From: Mycolicibacter minnesotensis | GTDB lineage: Bacteria; Actinomycetota; Actinomycetes; Mycobacteriales; Mycobacteriaceae | NCBI RefSeq assembly: GCF_010731755.1 | Contig: NZ_AP022589.1 | Coordinates: forward strand, 992,001-1,056,000 | Reading direction: 5' to 3' | DNA: 64,000 bases | In this document: positions 20,033 through 30,015 of the stretch, piece after piece | How positions within the stretch are numbered: position 1 is the first letter of the stretch | How the letters are laid out: the number at the start of each line of letters is the position of its first letter | The notes under the pieces: generated by a model | Told to the model about the DNA's origin: nothing | What the model saw: the letters and a program-made list of their open reading frames with translations, nothing else | The model's database searches: none | Program-made: the position numbers and the translations under genes

Positions 20033-20890
20033 ATGTCGGACACGTTCGCACTCAAGCCCGAGCTGGGCCGCTACGCGGCCTGGACATTCGGATCCCCCAC
20101 CCCAGAGCAGGCTGCCGAGATCGAACGTCTGGGGTACGGCGCGATCTGGGTGGGCGGCTCCCCCGCCGCAGATCTTGCGTTTGTCGAACCGCTGCTCGCG
20201 GCCACGTCGTCCCTGCAGGTGGCCACCGGGATCGTCAACGTCTGGTCGGCCCCGGCCCACCAGGTCGCCGAGTCCTACCACCGCATCGAAGCGGCCTACC
20301 CGGACCGGTTCGTGCTCGGCATCGGTGTTGGCCACCCCGAGGCCACCGCCGAGTACCGCAGCCCGTATGCCGCCCTGACCGACTACCTGGACGTGCTCGA
20401 TGAGGCCGGCGTGCCGACCAGCCGCCGGGTGCTGGCGGCGCTGGGCCCCAAGGTGCTGAAGTTGGCGGCGGAGCGCAGCGCCGGTGCGCACCCGTACTTG
20501 ACCACCCCGGAGCACACCGCGAGCGCCCGCGAGCTGGTCGGACCGTCGGTGTACCTGGCGCCCGAGCACAAAGTGGTGCTCTCGACGGACGCCGCCGCGG
20601 CGCGTGACACCGGGCGCGAGGCGGTCGGTTTCTACCTGCGGCTGTCCAACTACGTCAACAACTGGCACCGGCTGGGCTTTGACGACAATGACGTCCACGC
20701 GCCCGGCAGCGATCGGTTGATCGATGCGGTCGTGGCCCACGGCACCGCCGATCAGATCGCCGCCCGGTTGGACGAACACCTCCAGGCCGGCGCGGACCAG
20801 GTGACGATCCAGGTACTGGGCGGCTGGAAGAACATTCTGCCGACGCTGACGGCGCTGGCCGGTCCGTTGGGGCTCACCCCGCGCGACTGA
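20033..20890 (+). CDS. LLM-class F420-dependent oxidoreductase (Rv3463-like)
   Basis: A 285-residue luciferase-like TIM-barrel protein. ATG 20033 has GGAGGAG upstream; the in-frame start at 20015 would overlap the flotillin stop and lacks such a site. The barrel segments EIERLGYGAIWVGGSP, LQVATGIVNVW, DRFVLGIGVGHPE and the C-terminal ADQVTIQVLGGW are typical of the family. It lies between the infA region and rmlB as Rv3463 does in M. tuberculosis, except for the inserted NfeD/flotillin pair. The substrate is unknown. Confidence 0.88.
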   Translation: MSDTFALKPELGRYAAWTFGSPTPEQAAEIERLGYGAIWVGGSPAADLAFVEPLLAATSSLQVATGIVNVWSAPAHQVAESYHRIEAAYPDRFVLGIGVGHPEATAEYRSPYAALTDYLDVLDEAGVPTSRRVLAALGPKVLKLAAERSAGAHPYLTTPEHTASARELVGPSVYLAPEHKVVLSTDAAAARDTGREAVGFYLRLSNYVNNWHRLGFDDNDVHAPGSDRLIDAVVAHGTADQIAARLDEHLQAGADQVTIQVLGGWKNILPTLTALAGPLGLTPRD

Positions 20891-20910
20891 GCGGTCGCAC
20901 CACGGTGGAG

Positions 20911-21342
20911 CTAGGCCGGTGCGGCGGGCCGGGCAAGCGTCACCGCCGGATAGTGCTCGACATACCTCCCGCCGGGGGCGCCGAGGTAGGTACAGGTGCG
21001 CTCAATCGTGTCGACCTCGTAGCCGACCACACCGGCCGTCCAGCAGCGACGGAGGAACTCCGGGAAGGTGATCTCGCCGGCCTTGTCGGCGTCGATCGCT
21101 GCAACCAGGGCGTGTTGATCGAACTCCGCCACCTCAACGGACTCCTCGTGCAACGGGTTGCCCGGTTGATGGACCACCCCGCCGTCCATGACGTAGAGCG
21201 CACCGCCGGAGGCGACATCGAAGCGGATCAGCCGCACGCCCGCCAGGCGCAGGGCCTCGGCCAGGTGGGGGAATCCGTGCGTTTCGGGCCGGACGCGCAT
21301 CCCGTGATGCTGCGCCTGGGCCAGCCTTTCGACGCTGTTCAT
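20911..21342 (-). CDS. DUF1398 family protein
   Basis: A 143-residue protein (start MNSVERLAQAQHHGMR; an upstream in-frame GTG at 21360 is less likely). The pattern GFPHLAEALRLAGVRLIRFDV, the F-D-A-L middle motif, FPEFLRRCWTAGVVGYEVD and TYLGAPGGRYVEHYPAV match the DUF1398 family, whose function is unknown. It is transcribed divergently from a MarR regulator across two tandem palindromes, so it is probably that regulator's target. Confidence 0.8.
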   Translation of the reverse strand: MNSVERLAQAQHHGMRVRPETHGFPHLAEALRLAGVRLIRFDVASGGALYVMDGGVVHQPGNPLHEESVEVAEFDQHALVAAIDADKAGEITFPEFLRRCWTAGVVGYEVDTIERTCTYLGAPGGRYVEHYPAVTLARPAAPA

Positions 21343-21381
21343 GTTCGCTCCTCGCCACACCGATCCAAGGTGACTAGATAG

Positions 21382-21394
21382 TGTCAGTATGACA
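21382..21394. promoter_or_regulatory. Palindromic operator, site 1
   Basis: TGTCA-GTA-TGACA, a perfect inverted repeat with 5-base arms, in the divergent region between the DUF1398 and MarR genes. Probably bound by the MarR protein. Confidence 0.6.
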
Positions 21395-21400
21395 TTATGC

Positions 21401-21413
21401 TGTCAAAATGACG
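21401..21413. promoter_or_regulatory. Palindromic operator, site 2
   Basis: TGTCA-AAA-TGACG, one mismatch from the same inverted repeat, centred 19 bases from site 1, about two helical turns. The pair would allow cooperative binding of two dimers. Confidence 0.6.
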
Positions 21414-21437
21414 GACAGCTGACCGCCAGGAGGCTCC

Positions 21438-22930
<1,493 letters not shown>

Positions 22931-22931
22931 G

Positions 22932-23504
22932 GTGGACGCACGCGAGCTGACCATCCCCGGAGCCTGGGAGCTCACCCCGGCCCAGCATGCCGACGCCCGC
23001 GGACTGTTCTTCGAATGGTTCACCGACCACGATTTCACCGGGTTCGCCGGGCACCGTTTCGATCTCCGCCAGGCCAACTGCTCGGTGTCCAGCGCCGGCG
23101 TGCTGCGGGGTCTGCACTTTGCTGAAGTGCCACCGGGACAGGCCAAATACGTTACCTGCGTGTCGGGTTCGGTCTTCGACGTCGTCGTCGACATCCGGGT
23201 CGGCTCGCCGAGCTATGGACACTGGGACGCCGTGGTACTGGACGCCAAGGACCGGCGGTCGGTGTACCTGGCCGCCGGACTGGCGCATGGGTTCCTTGCC
23301 CTGCAAGATAATTCGACCGTCATGTACCTCTGCTCAGCGGAGTACGACCCCCAGCGTGAACACACCATCTGCCCCACCGACCCGGCGATCGGTATCGACT
23401 GGCCGGGCGATCACCCGCCGCTGCTCTCCGAGCGGGACGCGGGCGCGCCGTTGTTGGCGCAGGTGCGCGCCGCCGGGCTACTGCCTACCTGGGACCCGAG
23501 CTAG
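22932..23504 (+). CDS. rmlC: dTDP-4-dehydrorhamnose 3,5-epimerase RmlC
   Basis: A 190-residue cupin enzyme, third step of dTDP-L-rhamnose synthesis. The catalytic base His62 is in RGLHF and Tyr132 in MYLCSAEYDP, the same numbering I recall for M. tuberculosis RmlC. The start is GTG one base after the rmlB stop, so the two are translationally coupled. dTDP-rhamnose is essential for the mycobacterial cell wall. Confidence 0.96.
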   Translation: MDARELTIPGAWELTPAQHADARGLFFEWFTDHDFTGFAGHRFDLRQANCSVSSAGVLRGLHFAEVPPGQAKYVTCVSGSVFDVVVDIRVGSPSYGHWDAVVLDAKDRRSVYLAAGLAHGFLALQDNSTVMYLCSAEYDPQREHTICPTDPAIGIDWPGDHPPLLSERDAGAPLLAQVRAAGLLPTWDPS

Positions 23505-23595
23505 AACCGCCCAGCTCGCCGACTGTGCGCTGCGGTAGGCCAAACCGCGGCGCGCCCCCACAAATTCGCCCACTCGCGGATCACCCTCTCGCATT

Positions 23596-23613
23596 TACTA
23601 GGATGTCCTAGTA
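23596..23613. promoter_or_regulatory. Palindromic operator upstream of mmsA
   Basis: TACTAGGATGTCCTAGTA: 8-base perfect arms around a 2-base centre. It overlaps the start of the TATTCT hexamer, so a bound repressor would block the promoter. The geometry suits a TetR- or GntR-type regulator, not encoded next to it. Confidence 0.65.
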
Positions 23614-23617
23614 TTCT
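23612..23617 (+). promoter_or_regulatory. Leaderless -10 element of the mmsA operon
   Basis: TATTCT ends 7 bases before the ATG at 23625, so transcription would start on the start codon. There is no Shine-Dalgarno sequence before mmsA, in keeping with a leaderless message. Confidence 0.55.
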
Positions 23618-23624
23618 GGCCGTC

Positions 23625-25145
23625 ATGACCCGCCAGATTCCGCACTACATCGACGGCCGTCGAATCTCCGGCACCTCGCAGCGCACCACGGACGTGTTCG
23701 ACCCGAATACCGGCGAGGTACAGGCAACCCTGCCGCTGGCCAACGCCGCCGACGTCGACGCCGCGGTGACCTCGGCAGCTGTCGCCCAGCGCGATTGGGC
23801 CGCCTACAACCCGCAGCGCCGCGCCCGGGTCATGATGCGCTTCATCGACCTGGTCAACAGCCACGTCGACGAGCTGGCCGAGCTGCTCTCCCGCGAACAC
23901 GGCAAAACCCTTGAGGACGCCCGCGGCGACATCCAGCGTGGCATCGAGGTGATCGAGTTCTGCGTCGGCATCCCGCACCTGCTCAAAGGCGAGCACACCG
24001 AGAGCGCCGGCCCGGGCATCGACGTGTTCTCGCTGCGTCAGCCGCTGGGCGTGGTCGCCGGGATCACCCCGTTCAACTTCCCCGCGATGATCCCACTGTG
24101 GCAGGCCGGACCGGCCCTGGCCTGTGGCAACGCGTTCATCCTCAAGCCTTCCGAGCGAGACCCGTCGGTGCCGGTGCGCCTCGCGGAGCTGTTCGTCGAG
24201 GCCGGGTTGCCGCCGGGAGTGCTGCAGGTGGTGCATGGCGATAAGGAGGCGGTCGACGCCCTGCTGCACCACCCCGGCATTGCCGCGGTCGGCTTCGTCG
24301 GCAGCTCCGATATTGCGCAGTACATCTACTCGACGGCAACGGCCAACGGCAAGCGCGCCCAGTGTTTCGGCGGCGCCAAGAACCACATGATCGTGATGCC
24401 CGACGCCGATCTGGATCAGGCCGTCGACGCGCTGATCGGCGCCGGCTACGGCAGTGCCGGCGAGCGTTGCATGGCGATCTCGGTGGCGGTGCCCGTCGGC
24501 GAGCAGACCGCCGAACGGCTGCGGTCCCGGCTGGTCGAACGCATCAACAGTCTGCGGGTCGGCCACAGCCTGGACCCCAAAGCCGACTACGGCCCGCTGG
24601 TCACCCGGGCCGCTCTGGACCGGGTCAACGGCTACATCGCCCAAGGCGTGTACGCCGGCGCCGACCTGGTGATCGATGGCCGCGACCGGGCCAGTGACGA
24701 CACCCAATTCGGCGACGCCGATCTGACCGGCGGCTTCTTCGCCGGACCGTCGCTGTTCGACCATGTCAGCACCGACATGTCGATCTATACCGACGAGATC
24801 TTCGGTCCGGTGCTGTGCATCGTCCGCGCGCACGACTATGAAGAGGCGCTGCGGCTGCCGAGCGAGCACGAGTACGGCAACGGAGTGGCGATCTTCACCC
24901 GCGATGGCGACACCGCCCGCGACTTCACGTCGCGCGTGCAGGTCGGCATGGTCGGGGTGAACGTGCCGATTCCGGTGCCGGTGGCGTACCACACCTTCGG
25001 CGGCTGGAAGCGATCCGGCTTCGGCGACCTCAACCAGCATGGTCCGGCCGCCATCACCTTCTACACGAAGGTGAAGACCGTTACGCAGCGCTGGCCCTCG
25101 GGCATCAAGGACGGCGCTGAGTTCCACATCCCCACAATGGAATAG
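23625..25145 (+). CDS. mmsA: Methylmalonate-semialdehyde dehydrogenase (CoA acylating)
   Basis: A 506-residue aldehyde dehydrogenase that converts (methyl)malonate semialdehyde to propionyl-CoA or acetyl-CoA with NAD, late in valine and thymine breakdown. The N-terminus has IPHYIDGRRI. ITPFNFPAMIPLW and KPSERDPSVP belong to the NAD site, and Cys282 in GERCMAIS is the nucleophile. It heads an operon with an acyl-CoA dehydrogenase and a hydroxyisobutyrate dehydrogenase, the same set as Rv0753c-Rv0751c. A palindromic operator overlaps its promoter, so the pathway is probably induced by an intermediate. Confidence 0.95.
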   Translation: MTRQIPHYIDGRRISGTSQRTTDVFDPNTGEVQATLPLANAADVDAAVTSAAVAQRDWAAYNPQRRARVMMRFIDLVNSHVDELAELLSREHGKTLEDARGDIQRGIEVIEFCVGIPHLLKGEHTESAGPGIDVFSLRQPLGVVAGITPFNFPAMIPLWQAGPALACGNAFILKPSERDPSVPVRLAELFVEAGLPPGVLQVVHGDKEAVDALLHHPGIAAVGFVGSSDIAQYIYSTATANGKRAQCFGGAKNHMIVMPDADLDQAVDALIGAGYGSAGERCMAISVAVPVGEQTAERLRSRLVERINSLRVGHSLDPKADYGPLVTRAALDRVNGYIAQGVYAGADLVIDGRDRASDDTQFGDADLTGGFFAGPSLFDHVSTDMSIYTDEIFGPVLCIVRAHDYEEALRLPSEHEYGNGVAIFTRDGDTARDFTSRVQVGMVGVNVPIPVPVAYHTFGGWKRSGFGDLNQHGPAAITFYTKVKTVTQRWPSGIKDGAEFHIPTME

Positions 25146-25155
25146 GGCCGCTGCC

Positions 25156-26319
25156 ATGAACTTGACCTTGGATGACGAAGAACGGGTGATCGTCGACACC
25201 GCAGCGGCTTTCGCCGCCAAGCGCCTGGCGCCGTACGCCCTGGAATGGGATGCCACCCACCACTTTCCGGTCGACGTGATGCGGGAGGCGGCCGAGCTGG
25301 GGATGGCGGCGATCTACTGCCGCGAGGACGTCGGCGGCTCCGGACTGCGCCGGCTGGACGGCGTACGCATTTTCGAGCAGCTCGCGATCGCCGACCCGGT
25401 GATCGCCGCCTATCTGTCCATTCACAACATGTGCTCCTGGATGATCGACACCTACGGCACCGAGGAACAGCGCAAGAGCTGGATTCCCCGGCTGGCCTCG
25501 ATGGAGACCGTCGCCAGCTACTGCCTCACCGAACCCGGTGCGGGATCGGACGCCAGCGCCTTGAGCACCCGCGCGGTGCGCTCGGGTGACGACTACGTGC
25601 TCGACGGCGTCAAGCAGTTCATCTCCGGCGCCGGGGTCTCAGATGTCTATGTGGTGATGGCCCGAACCGGCGCGGAAGGCCCCCGGGGAATCTCGACATT
25701 CATCGTCGAAAAAGACACGCCCGGAATGGGTTTCGGAGTCGCGGAGCAGAAGATGGGCTGGAACTCCCAGCCCACCGCACAGGTCATCTTCGACGGCGTC
25801 CGGGTGCCCGCCGAGGCGATGCTCGGCGGTTCCGAGGGTGACGGGAACGGGTTCAACATCGCCATGAACGGCCTCAACGGCGGCCGGATCAACATCGCCG
25901 CCTGCTCAATGGGAGGCGGCCAGGCGGCATTCGACAAGACCGGCAGCTATCTGGCCAACCGCACGGCGTTCGGCAAGGCATTGCTGGACGAACCGACGAT
26001 CCGGTTCACCCTCGCCGACATGGCCACCGCCCTGGAGACCTCACGCCTGCTGCTGTGGCGCGCGGCCACCGCGCTGGACAACAACGCCCCCGACAAGGTC
26101 GAGTTGTGCGCGATGGCCAAGCGCTACGTCACCGACGCCTGCTTCGGTGTCGCCGACCAGGCTTTGCAACTGCACGGCGGGTATGGATATCTGCGCGAAT
26201 ACGGTCTGGAGAAAATCGTCCGGGATCTTCGGGTGCACCGCATCCTGGAGGGCACCAACGAGATCATGCGGTTGGTGATCGGTAGGGCCGAAGCGGCTCG
26301 CGTCCGCGCCGGCCAGTAG
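25156..26319 (+). CDS. fadE9: Acyl-CoA dehydrogenase, probable isobutyryl-CoA dehydrogenase
   Basis: A 387-residue FAD enzyme. Signatures: CLTEPGAGSDASALSTRA, the FISGAGVSDVYVVMART strand, and the catalytic base Glu365 in HRILEGTNEIMR. In this operon it would oxidise isobutyryl-CoA to methacrylyl-CoA in valine catabolism. It begins 10 bases after mmsA. The symbol follows the equivalent operon position in M. tuberculosis (Rv0752c); other branched-chain acyl-CoA substrates are possible. Confidence 0.92.
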   Translation: MNLTLDDEERVIVDTAAAFAAKRLAPYALEWDATHHFPVDVMREAAELGMAAIYCREDVGGSGLRRLDGVRIFEQLAIADPVIAAYLSIHNMCSWMIDTYGTEEQRKSWIPRLASMETVASYCLTEPGAGSDASALSTRAVRSGDDYVLDGVKQFISGAGVSDVYVVMARTGAEGPRGISTFIVEKDTPGMGFGVAEQKMGWNSQPTAQVIFDGVRVPAEAMLGGSEGDGNGFNIAMNGLNGGRINIAACSMGGGQAAFDKTGSYLANRTAFGKALLDEPTIRFTLADMATALETSRLLLWRAATALDNNAPDKVELCAMAKRYVTDACFGVADQALQLHGGYGYLREYGLEKIVRDLRVHRILEGTNEIMRLVIGRAEAARVRAGQ

Positions 26320-26358
26320 CCGCCTCACCCGGAGAACCTGGGCCACTTAGGAGCACAT

Positions 26359-27234
26359 ATGGCAATCGTCGCGTTTCTCGGCCTGGGCCACATGGGTGGG
26401 CCGATGTCGGCCAACCTGGTGGCCGCCGGGCACACCGTGCGCGGCTTCGACCCGGTTCCGGCCGCCACCGCGGCCGCACAGCAGCACGGCGTGAACATCC
26501 ACGCCAGCGCCGCCGAGGCGGTCGCCGGGGCCGACGCGGTGGTCACCATGCTGCCGCACGGGGACGCGGTGAAGAGCTGCTATGCCGAGATACTGCCGGC
26601 AGCCGGGCCGGACACGTTGTTCATCGACAGCTCGACGATCTCGGTCGCCGACGCCCGAGAAGTACACGCCCTCGCCGCGTCCCAGGGGCTGGCCCAACTC
26701 GACGCGCCGGTCTCCGGCGGGGTGGCCGGTGCGGTCGCCGGGCGGCTGGCGTTCATGGTCGGCGGCGAGGACGCTGCGGTGGTACGAGCCACCCCAGTGC
26801 TGGAGCCGATGGCCGCCAAGATCATCCACTGCGGCGCGGCGGGCGCCGGACAGGCCGCCAAGGTCTGCAACAACATGGTGCTGGCCGTGCAGCAGGTGGC
26901 AGTCGCCGAGGCGTTCGTGCTGGCCGAAAAGCTGGGCCTGGCCGATCAGGCGCTATTCGACGTGATGACCGGTGCCACCGGGAACTGCTGGGCACTGCAC
27001 ACCAACTGTCCGGTCCCGGGACCGGTTCCCACCTCGCCGGCAAACCGGAACTTCGAGCCGGGTTTCGCCACCGCGCTGATGAACAAGGACCTGGGCTTGG
27101 CGATGGACGCGGTCGCTGCGACCGGGTCGGCTGCCCCGCTCGGTAGCCACGCCGCAGCGATCTATCGCGACTTCGCCGCCGAGCACAGCGGGCAGGACTT
27201 CAGCGCGGTGATCAACCTGCTGCGCGGCAGCTGA
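26359..27234 (+). CDS. mmsB: 3-hydroxyisobutyrate dehydrogenase
   Basis: A 291-residue enzyme oxidising 3-hydroxyisobutyrate to methylmalonate semialdehyde, the substrate of MmsA. The Rossmann motif is VAFLGLGHMGGPMSANL. The substrate motif DAPVSGGVAGA and the catalytic Lys168 in GAGQAAKVCNN are present. A TAGGAG Shine-Dalgarno precedes the ATG. It closes the mmsA-fadE9-mmsB valine operon. Confidence 0.95.
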   Translation: MAIVAFLGLGHMGGPMSANLVAAGHTVRGFDPVPAATAAAQQHGVNIHASAAEAVAGADAVVTMLPHGDAVKSCYAEILPAAGPDTLFIDSSTISVADAREVHALAASQGLAQLDAPVSGGVAGAVAGRLAFMVGGEDAAVVRATPVLEPMAAKIIHCGAAGAGQAAKVCNNMVLAVQQVAVAEAFVLAEKLGLADQALFDVMTGATGNCWALHTNCPVPGPVPTSPANRNFEPGFATALMNKDLGLAMDAVAATGSAAPLGSHAAAIYRDFAAEHSGQDFSAVINLLRGS

Positions 27235-27305
27235 ACGCGCCGTCGGCCTGAACGATCACGATCAGGCCGCCCAGAATTGTCAGACCCCGGTGCCATGCTC
27301 ATGTC

Positions 27306-28556
27306 ATGTCTCCGGACACACCCCCAGCCAGCGCCGAAGCGCGTTGCGGCACACGCCTTGAGGTGCTCTTCGACGAGCTCGCCGAGTTGTCGGGTCAGCG
27401 CAACGCGATCGATGGACGCATCGTCGAGATTGCCGCTGAGATCGCACGCGACGAACTGTGGGGCGCCACCGGTGCCCGGTCGGTCGCGGCGCTGGTGGCC
27501 TGGAAGACCGGCACCTCACCCAGCAATGCGCACACGATCGCGACCGTGGCACACCGGCTGGAGGAGTTCCCCCGTTGCGCCCGCGGCATGCGCGAGGGTC
27601 GCCTGTCACTAGACCAGGTCGGGGTGATCGCCGAGCGCGCCGGCGCGGGATCCGACGAGCACTACGCGCAGCTGGCCGGTGTTGCCACGGTCGGCCAGCT
27701 GCGCACCGCAGTCAAGATGGAACCGCGGCCCGAACCCGGGCCGCGGCCCGACCCGCGGCCCGCGATCACTCGGAGCTCCAACGCCGAACTCGACGTCTGG
27801 CGCATCGCCCTGCCACAGACCGAATCAGCGATGTTCGACGCCGCGCTGCAGTCGCATCTCGATGCCCTGATCGCCGAGTGGAGCCACGACCGCGACAGCA
27901 ACAGCGCCACGCCCGACAACCCTCCCCCGATGCCGACACAGCTCGACGCGTTCCTGTCGCTGGTAGAAGCCGGCTGGGACAGCGAGGCGCAACGACGACC
28001 GCACGGTCAGCGCACCACACTGGTGGTACATCTCGATGTTGAACAGCAGATCGGCGCACTGCACCTGGGTCCGTTACTGCGTGAGTCTGAGCGGCAATAC
28101 CTCACCTGTGACGCCACCTGCGAAGTGTGGTTCGAGCGTGCGGGCGAAGTGATCGGGTGCGGTCGGTCGACCCGCACCATCAGCCGTCGGCTGCGCCGCG
28201 CCCTTGAACACCGCGACCACTGCTGCGTGGTTCCCGGCTGTGGCGCGACCCGGGCGCTACATGCCCATCACATCCGGCACTGGGAGGACGGCGGCGCCAC
28301 CGAGCTGGCCAACCTGGCGCTGCTCTGCCCCTTCCACCACCGGCTGCATCACCGAGGCATCATCACCATCACTGGGCCGGCCGGCCGGCTCCTCGTCACC
28401 GACCACGAGGGCCGGACTCTGCATACCGGATCACTGGCCCGTCCACCGCGGACCTCGCCACCCGCAGTCCCGCCCTGCCCAGGGCCGACCGGTGAACGCG
28501 CCGACTGGTGGTGGTATCAGCCCTTCCAACCCCAGGCGCCACCGAGCACCAACTGA
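27306..28556 (+). CDS. DUF222 / HNH-endonuclease-like 13E12 family protein
   Basis: A 416-residue member of the mycobacterial 13E12 repeat family. The N-terminal DUF222 domain spans about residues 15-250 (VEIAAEIARDELWGATGARS, GMREGRLSLDQVGVIAERAG). A C-terminal HNH-type zinc region has CCVVPGCGATRALHAHHI and LALLCPFHHRLHH. A Pro/Arg-rich linker of PRPEPGPRPDPRP type lies near residue 145. These genes occur in many copies and are often at sites of rearrangement; their function is unknown. This copy stands alone between the valine operon and a convergent YkuD gene. Confidence 0.9.
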   Translation: MSPDTPPASAEARCGTRLEVLFDELAELSGQRNAIDGRIVEIAAEIARDELWGATGARSVAALVAWKTGTSPSNAHTIATVAHRLEEFPRCARGMREGRLSLDQVGVIAERAGAGSDEHYAQLAGVATVGQLRTAVKMEPRPEPGPRPDPRPAITRSSNAELDVWRIALPQTESAMFDAALQSHLDALIAEWSHDRDSNSATPDNPPPMPTQLDAFLSLVEAGWDSEAQRRPHGQRTTLVVHLDVEQQIGALHLGPLLRESERQYLTCDATCEVWFERAGEVIGCGRSTRTISRRLRRALEHRDHCCVVPGCGATRALHAHHIRHWEDGGATELANLALLCPFHHRLHHRGIITITGPAGRLLVTDHEGRTLHTGSLARPPRTSPPAVPPCPGPTGERADWWWYQPFQPQAPPSTN

Positions 28557-28569
28557 GCGCAGCCGCGGG

Positions 28570-29229
28570 CTACTTCGCGATCGCCATCACCGCGCCCGGC
28601 CGCAACCAGGCGATGATCTTCACCAGCGTGGCGTCATCGATGGCCACGCAGCCCGCCGTCGGGCCGCCGTCGGTGGTGTGGAAGAAGTAGGCGGAGCCGT
28701 CTCCGGGGGTACGGGATTTGTTGACACCGATGACCACAGCGTGCCGATACTGCGGGATGTTGAGGTTCTCACTGGCCGCCGTGCTGAACGGGCACTGGGC
28801 TCTTTTGCAGACCTGCATGGTGTTGTAGGTCGGGCTGTTCGAGTCGCTGTCCCACCAGTGGTCGGATCCGACTTGCACATACGGCAGGCCGCCGCCGGGG
28901 TTCGGCGCGGTGCCAAACGCCGAGTCCAGCGTGTAGAACCCCATCGGGGTCGACGGCTCACCTTCTTTGGTCTGCGGCGTGATGCCCGCCGAGCCGACGT
29001 GTGCCGGGATCCCGGCCGCGACCGCCTCCCAGCCGGCGGGAGTCCGCTGATAGACATCGATTTTTGCCGTCGAATGACCTACTCCGACAACCGATACCAC
29101 CTGGGTAGCATTGCCGACCGCATCCCCGAACCACGGCTCGACGGTCGCCGCGGCCAGAGGCGTCGTAGCCGACGTCACGCCCAGCGCAAACCACGCTGCA
29201 CACAGCAGGACCACCAGTCGACGCACCAC
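28570..29229 (-). CDS. YkuD (L,D-transpeptidase-fold) secreted protein
   Basis: About 219 residues from a GTG at 29229; a longer frame to 29295 would overlap the next gene. A signal peptide covers about residues 5-28 (LVVLLCAAWFALGVTSATT). The YkuD catalytic segment is FHTTDGGPTAGCVAIDD, with the Cys nucleophile, and the TPMGFYTLDSAFG and AVVIGVNKS strands are typical. It is related to the actinobacterial YkuD proteins that lack an Ig-like domain, so it may crosslink or modify peptidoglycan, but the substrate is not certain. It converges with the DUF222 gene. Confidence 0.82.
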   Translation of the reverse strand: MVRRLVVLLCAAWFALGVTSATTPLAAATVEPWFGDAVGNATQVVSVVGVGHSTAKIDVYQRTPAGWEAVAAGIPAHVGSAGITPQTKEGEPSTPMGFYTLDSAFGTAPNPGGGLPYVQVGSDHWWDSDSNSPTYNTMQVCKRAQCPFSTAASENLNIPQYRHAVVIGVNKSRTPGDGSAYFFHTTDGGPTAGCVAIDDATLVKIIAWLRPGAVMAIAK

Positions 29230-29281
29230 ATCATCGTCGATGAGCAGTGGCGCCAGCGTCAAATATCGCCGGCCCCCAGGA

Positions 29282-29815
29282 TCAGCCGGCGGCACGCGAG
29301 CTGAAGCGGGCGACCACCCGCTGCGCCTGCAACTCCCGGCATCCGTTGGCCAGCAGCCCGTCGTAACGGCTGGAACCCGCGTAGATCGCCGGCAGGCCGA
29401 TAGCAGCCGCAGTGCGGGCCCCGGACTCGTAACCGGCGATCACCAGCGCCTCCCCCGCGACGATGCCCAGCTCCCACAGCGCCAGCCGGTAGAGCTCGGC
29501 GTCACCCGCAGGACCGGTCAGGTCATCGGCACTGATCACGGTCTCGGCCATGCCGTCGCCGATCAGTTCCCGCACCCGCGCCTGGACCCAGCTGCGCGGG
29601 CCGGCACCCACCACCGCCACCCAGATGCCGGTGGCGAACAGGCTCAACACCAGGTCCACCACGCCTGAGCGCGGTTCACCATCGGCGTCGGCAAGGGCGT
29701 CCACATCGAAGACCACTGCCTGCAGGGGGTAAACCTCGGCATCCGGGTGCACCTGTTCCCACCGGAACGGGCGGCCAGGACCGGTCCATGTCGCAAGTTC
29801 GGTTGTGATCTGCAT
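29282..29815 (-). CDS. HAD-like hydrolase family protein
   Basis: A 177-residue protein starting MQITTELATWTGPG. AVVFDVDALADADGE resembles HAD motif I but has FDVDAL where active HAD phosphatases have DxDx[TV], so catalytic activity is uncertain. GIWVAVVGAG, an AETVISADDL segment, and VAGEALVIAGYESGARTAAA correspond to motifs II to IV. The frame continues upstream to 29977 only because it crosses the dispersed repeat at 29882-29996. The role is unknown. Confidence 0.68.
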   Translation of the reverse strand: MQITTELATWTGPGRPFRWEQVHPDAEVYPLQAVVFDVDALADADGEPRSGVVDLVLSLFATGIWVAVVGAGPRSWVQARVRELIGDGMAETVISADDLTGPAGDAELYRLALWELGIVAGEALVIAGYESGARTAAAIGLPAIYAGSSRYDGLLANGCRELQAQRVVARFSSRAAG

Positions 29816-29881
29816 AACAGCCACTGTCCTGGAAACCGGCTCGGGTGTCCTCCCCCATTGGGGGGATCCGGGCGGGGTAAT

Positions 29882-29996
29882 CGAACCACCGGCTTCATTC
29901 GGCGGTCCCAGCTTCGCCTCTCCTCCGCCGTCCCTACGGGCCGACTCCGTCGAGCCTCGCCGAACCACCGGGTTCATTCGGCGGTCCCAGCTTCGC
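29882..29996. repeat. Dispersed intergenic repeat, copies 2 and 3
   Basis: A 36-base unit occurs twice (29882-29917 and 29961-29996), identical except for one base, 79 bases apart. Between them is the CGAGCCTCGCCGAACC block (29951-29966) also found at 17963-17978. Copies lie in intergenic sequence next to a response-regulator gene. The family is not recognised. Confidence 0.75.
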
Positions 29997-30015
29997 AGGG
30001 CCCTATTGTCGTGCT

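Noticed and set aside
23598..25256. 552-codon minus-strand frame over mmsA
   Set aside because: Antisense of a gene with intact catalytic motifs.
29816..29977. N-terminal extension of the HAD-like protein
   Set aside because: The extra residues come from the dispersed repeat and contain no family sequence; ATG 29815 begins the conserved part.
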